This document shows, one piece after another, positions 62,188 through 64,000 of a DNA stretch of 64,000 nucleotides. A program made the translations under genes and the position numbers. Every line of letters starts with the position of its first letter. The first letter of the stretch is position 1. Source of the DNA: Helopsaltes ochotensis (lineage: Eukaryota > Chordata > Aves > Passeriformes > Locustellidae); NCBI GenBank assembly GCA_013400155.1, contig VXBM01000426.1, positions 310,001 to 374,000 on the forward strand, written 5' to 3'. Below the pieces are notes generated by a model, which did no database searches, was not told where the DNA came from, and saw only the letters and a program-made list of their open reading frames with translations.

Positions 62188-63942
62188 TGCAATAATTTTA
62201 CGTGAGGCAAATGTGAATGATTTACAGACTGCAGGTCTCAGTTCAGGCAAGCTCAAGGATGATTGATGGCCAGGAGGCTTTTCTCCCTTTCCCATCCCTT
62301 CCAATCTGGATGAGTCAAGTGAAGGAGTGACACGGCTGAGCAAGCAGCAGCATCCAAGGGAGGCTCAGGAGCCACCCCGGGGTCACCCCGCGGTGACGTC
62401 CGTGCACTGGACTGTGAAGGACGAGAGCCCTGTAAATATCACAGCCATCACTTGTCTGCACAAGCAGCTTGCACAGAAAATGCTGCTGGGGAATGTGTCA
62501 GGTGCAGAGCAGGAGAGCACAGCAAAGGGACAAGGGAGAGCAGGGGAGGAGAACGGATTGAAAAGCAGATAGATGAGCAGCCAAGGGGATTGAGGAGCAC
62601 AGGAGGAAGCAGAGCCAGGAAGGAATAAGTGAGACACGCAAAGCACAGAGAGAAATTGAGGAAGAAAAAACCACTTGAGGAAATTCAGCAGTGATGCAGT
62701 ACAAGGAGAGAGAGAAGCAAAGTTAAGCAAGCACGGCCAGGCTGCGTTTTGCCTGGCTTTGCTCCTCTCCACTCTCCTTCGGGGTGAGCCCAGAGACAAG
62801 CTGTACCACAACTATCCTTTGGGGTGCCCAAATGTTTCCTGATGACCACACAGCTGCTTATGCAGAATGGGCCTGGAGAAAAACCCCTTAACCTTGAGTG
62901 GAAAGAGCAGAAACACCGAATAAACGATGGGGAGGAAGCAACCACAACAAGTAGCAGCAACCCACAGATAGCCAGCACGAAAATCAGCCCTACTTATTAA
63001 GATAAAAAACCAACCCAAACCAAGTGAAAACCAAACCCTGGGGAGCTTTAAGCAATTGCAGCAGCTCAGAAGATGCAGCTCTGGAGGCCCTTCAGAGGTA
63101 GGTGAGCACCCTGCTGTCCCCCCTGGCAGCTCCTCAGTGCTCCCCAGGACCTGCTCCTGGAAGATGCCTCTCCCACACCTACACGTGGGCTCTCCAAATC
63201 CCCCTGCCCCAGGGCTGGGGAAAGCAGAGCCATCAGGCAGTGACCTTTTGCAAGGACATCAGATTTTGGACACGGTGAAGGGCTCTTTTGTTTCACGCTC
63301 GAGAGCAGCAAGGCCCAGCAAGGCCCGTTGTGTCAGTGCTGCGAAGATGGAGCTGGGCACGGCCAGGCAAAAAAGCTCTTTTGTTTCCAGCTGAGCAGGA
63401 GAACTGACTTTAGCTGTAACTGCACAATTTAAGGTCAAAGTGAGAAACTCCTTCCACGTTCCCACATGGTCCCCACCTCACCCCCCAGATCCCTGCTGCT
63501 TCACAGATCTTCCCCCAACCCCACTTCAGACTGGGACAGGCTCAGGGTGTAACGGGGGAAAAAAAGCAGGGAGGGATTTTGCATCTCCTGGCTCTAATTC
63601 CAGAAGGTTTCCTTCTGGCCTCAGCCCTGCTGATGGAGATGGTGTAAGTCAGCTGCAGCGAGCTGTAAATAACTGAGCTCCAGAGCAGCCACGGCTCTGC
63701 ACTCAGCAGCATCCATCTGTGAGGGCTGCAAGGAGCTGCTGAGTAACTGAGCTCCAAAACTCAACTGTACCAAGGCTGAGCTGCCTCCAAAGAGCTCCCC
63801 TCTCAGGGGCCTGTCACTGCCATTCCCTCAGGAGAAATGGTGTTGAGAGCTGCAGGAATGCAGTGCTCCTTTGGGAGCATCCCACTGGAGCCATACAGAA
63901 CCTCCAAAGCCCAGCTTGCTCTTTAGGTGCCACACGGACACG

Positions 63943-64000
63943 GAGAATCACAGAATCCTGGAATGGTTTGGGTCAGAAAGGGCCTTCAAGTTTATCCAGT
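63943..64000 (-). mobile_element. CR1 LINE 3' end, continuing past the window
   Basis: The + strand reads 'gaatcacagaatcctggaat', 'ggtttgggtcagaaaggg' and 'ccttcaagtttatccag', the CR1 3' terminus in reverse complement. The rest lies beyond the right edge. Confidence 0.85.

Larger units (their letters stand above)
60592..64000 (-). other. RAMP1: RAMP1 intron 1 (partial)
   Basis: Sequence upstream of RAMP1 exon 2. I saw no exon for the RAMP1 start codon and signal peptide. It contains the GGAGAA purine satellite with an assembly gap, and the edge of a CR1 copy at the right end. Confidence 0.75.

Noticed and set aside
61614..62343. Several long Glu/Lys/Arg- or Leu/Ser/Phe-rich open frames on both strands
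   Set aside because: All are translations of the GGAGAA satellite and span the run of Ns. Repeats without stop codons stay open by nature.

Overview
This is nuclear genomic DNA from a vertebrate, most likely a bird. The evidence is two split vertebrate genes with canonical GT-AG introns and many 5'-truncated CR1 LINE copies, whose 3' ends (read mostly on the + strand as reverse complements resembling 'cacagaatggtttgggttgg') are the usual avian dispersed repeat. There are no bacterial genes, operons, CRISPR arrays or RNA genes that I can support. Almost every long open frame in the window is chance or low-complexity sequence.

Left and centre (1 to about 50,045, + strand): most of UBE2F, the NEDD8-conjugating E2 enzyme. 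Eight coding exons carry residues 40-185 of the 185-residue protein (numbering from the human protein as I know it). They join in phase without a frameshift and keep the HPN motif and the catalytic cysteine (Cys116). The promoter, 5'UTR and the exon(s) for residues 1-39 are not in the window, so 1-6,884 is read as UBE2F intron. The last intron (31,532-49,543) is 18 kb. The terminal exon ends in tandem stop codons and is followed by a short 3'UTR with an AATAAA at 50,019.

Middle (about 50,045-52,150): a 2.1 kb intergenic gap between two convergent 3' ends. It holds AT-rich simple repeats, a spare AATAAA, and a strong G-quadruplex-type G-run cluster at 51,797-51,829.

Right (about 52,150-64,000, - strand): RAMP1, the single-pass accessory protein of the CGRP receptor. 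Exon 3 (52,675-52,930) and exon 2 (60,453-60,591) give residues 19-148 with all six extracellular cysteines, the transmembrane helix and the short cytoplasmic tail. Exon 1 (start codon and most of the signal peptide) lies beyond the right edge. The terminal exon and 3'UTR are GC- and CpG-rich. The intron next to exon 3 holds an 83-bp tandem duplication. Further right are a long CR1 copy and a large purine-strand GGAGAA satellite that contains an assembly gap of Ns.

The two genes are neighbours in other vertebrates too but have no direct functional link: UBE2F serves neddylation of cullin-5 and RAMP1 serves peptide-hormone receptor assembly. The most interesting observations are the tail-to-tail gene order, which appears to differ from human, and two natural N-glycosylation sequons plus an alanine at the Trp74 position in this RAMP1.
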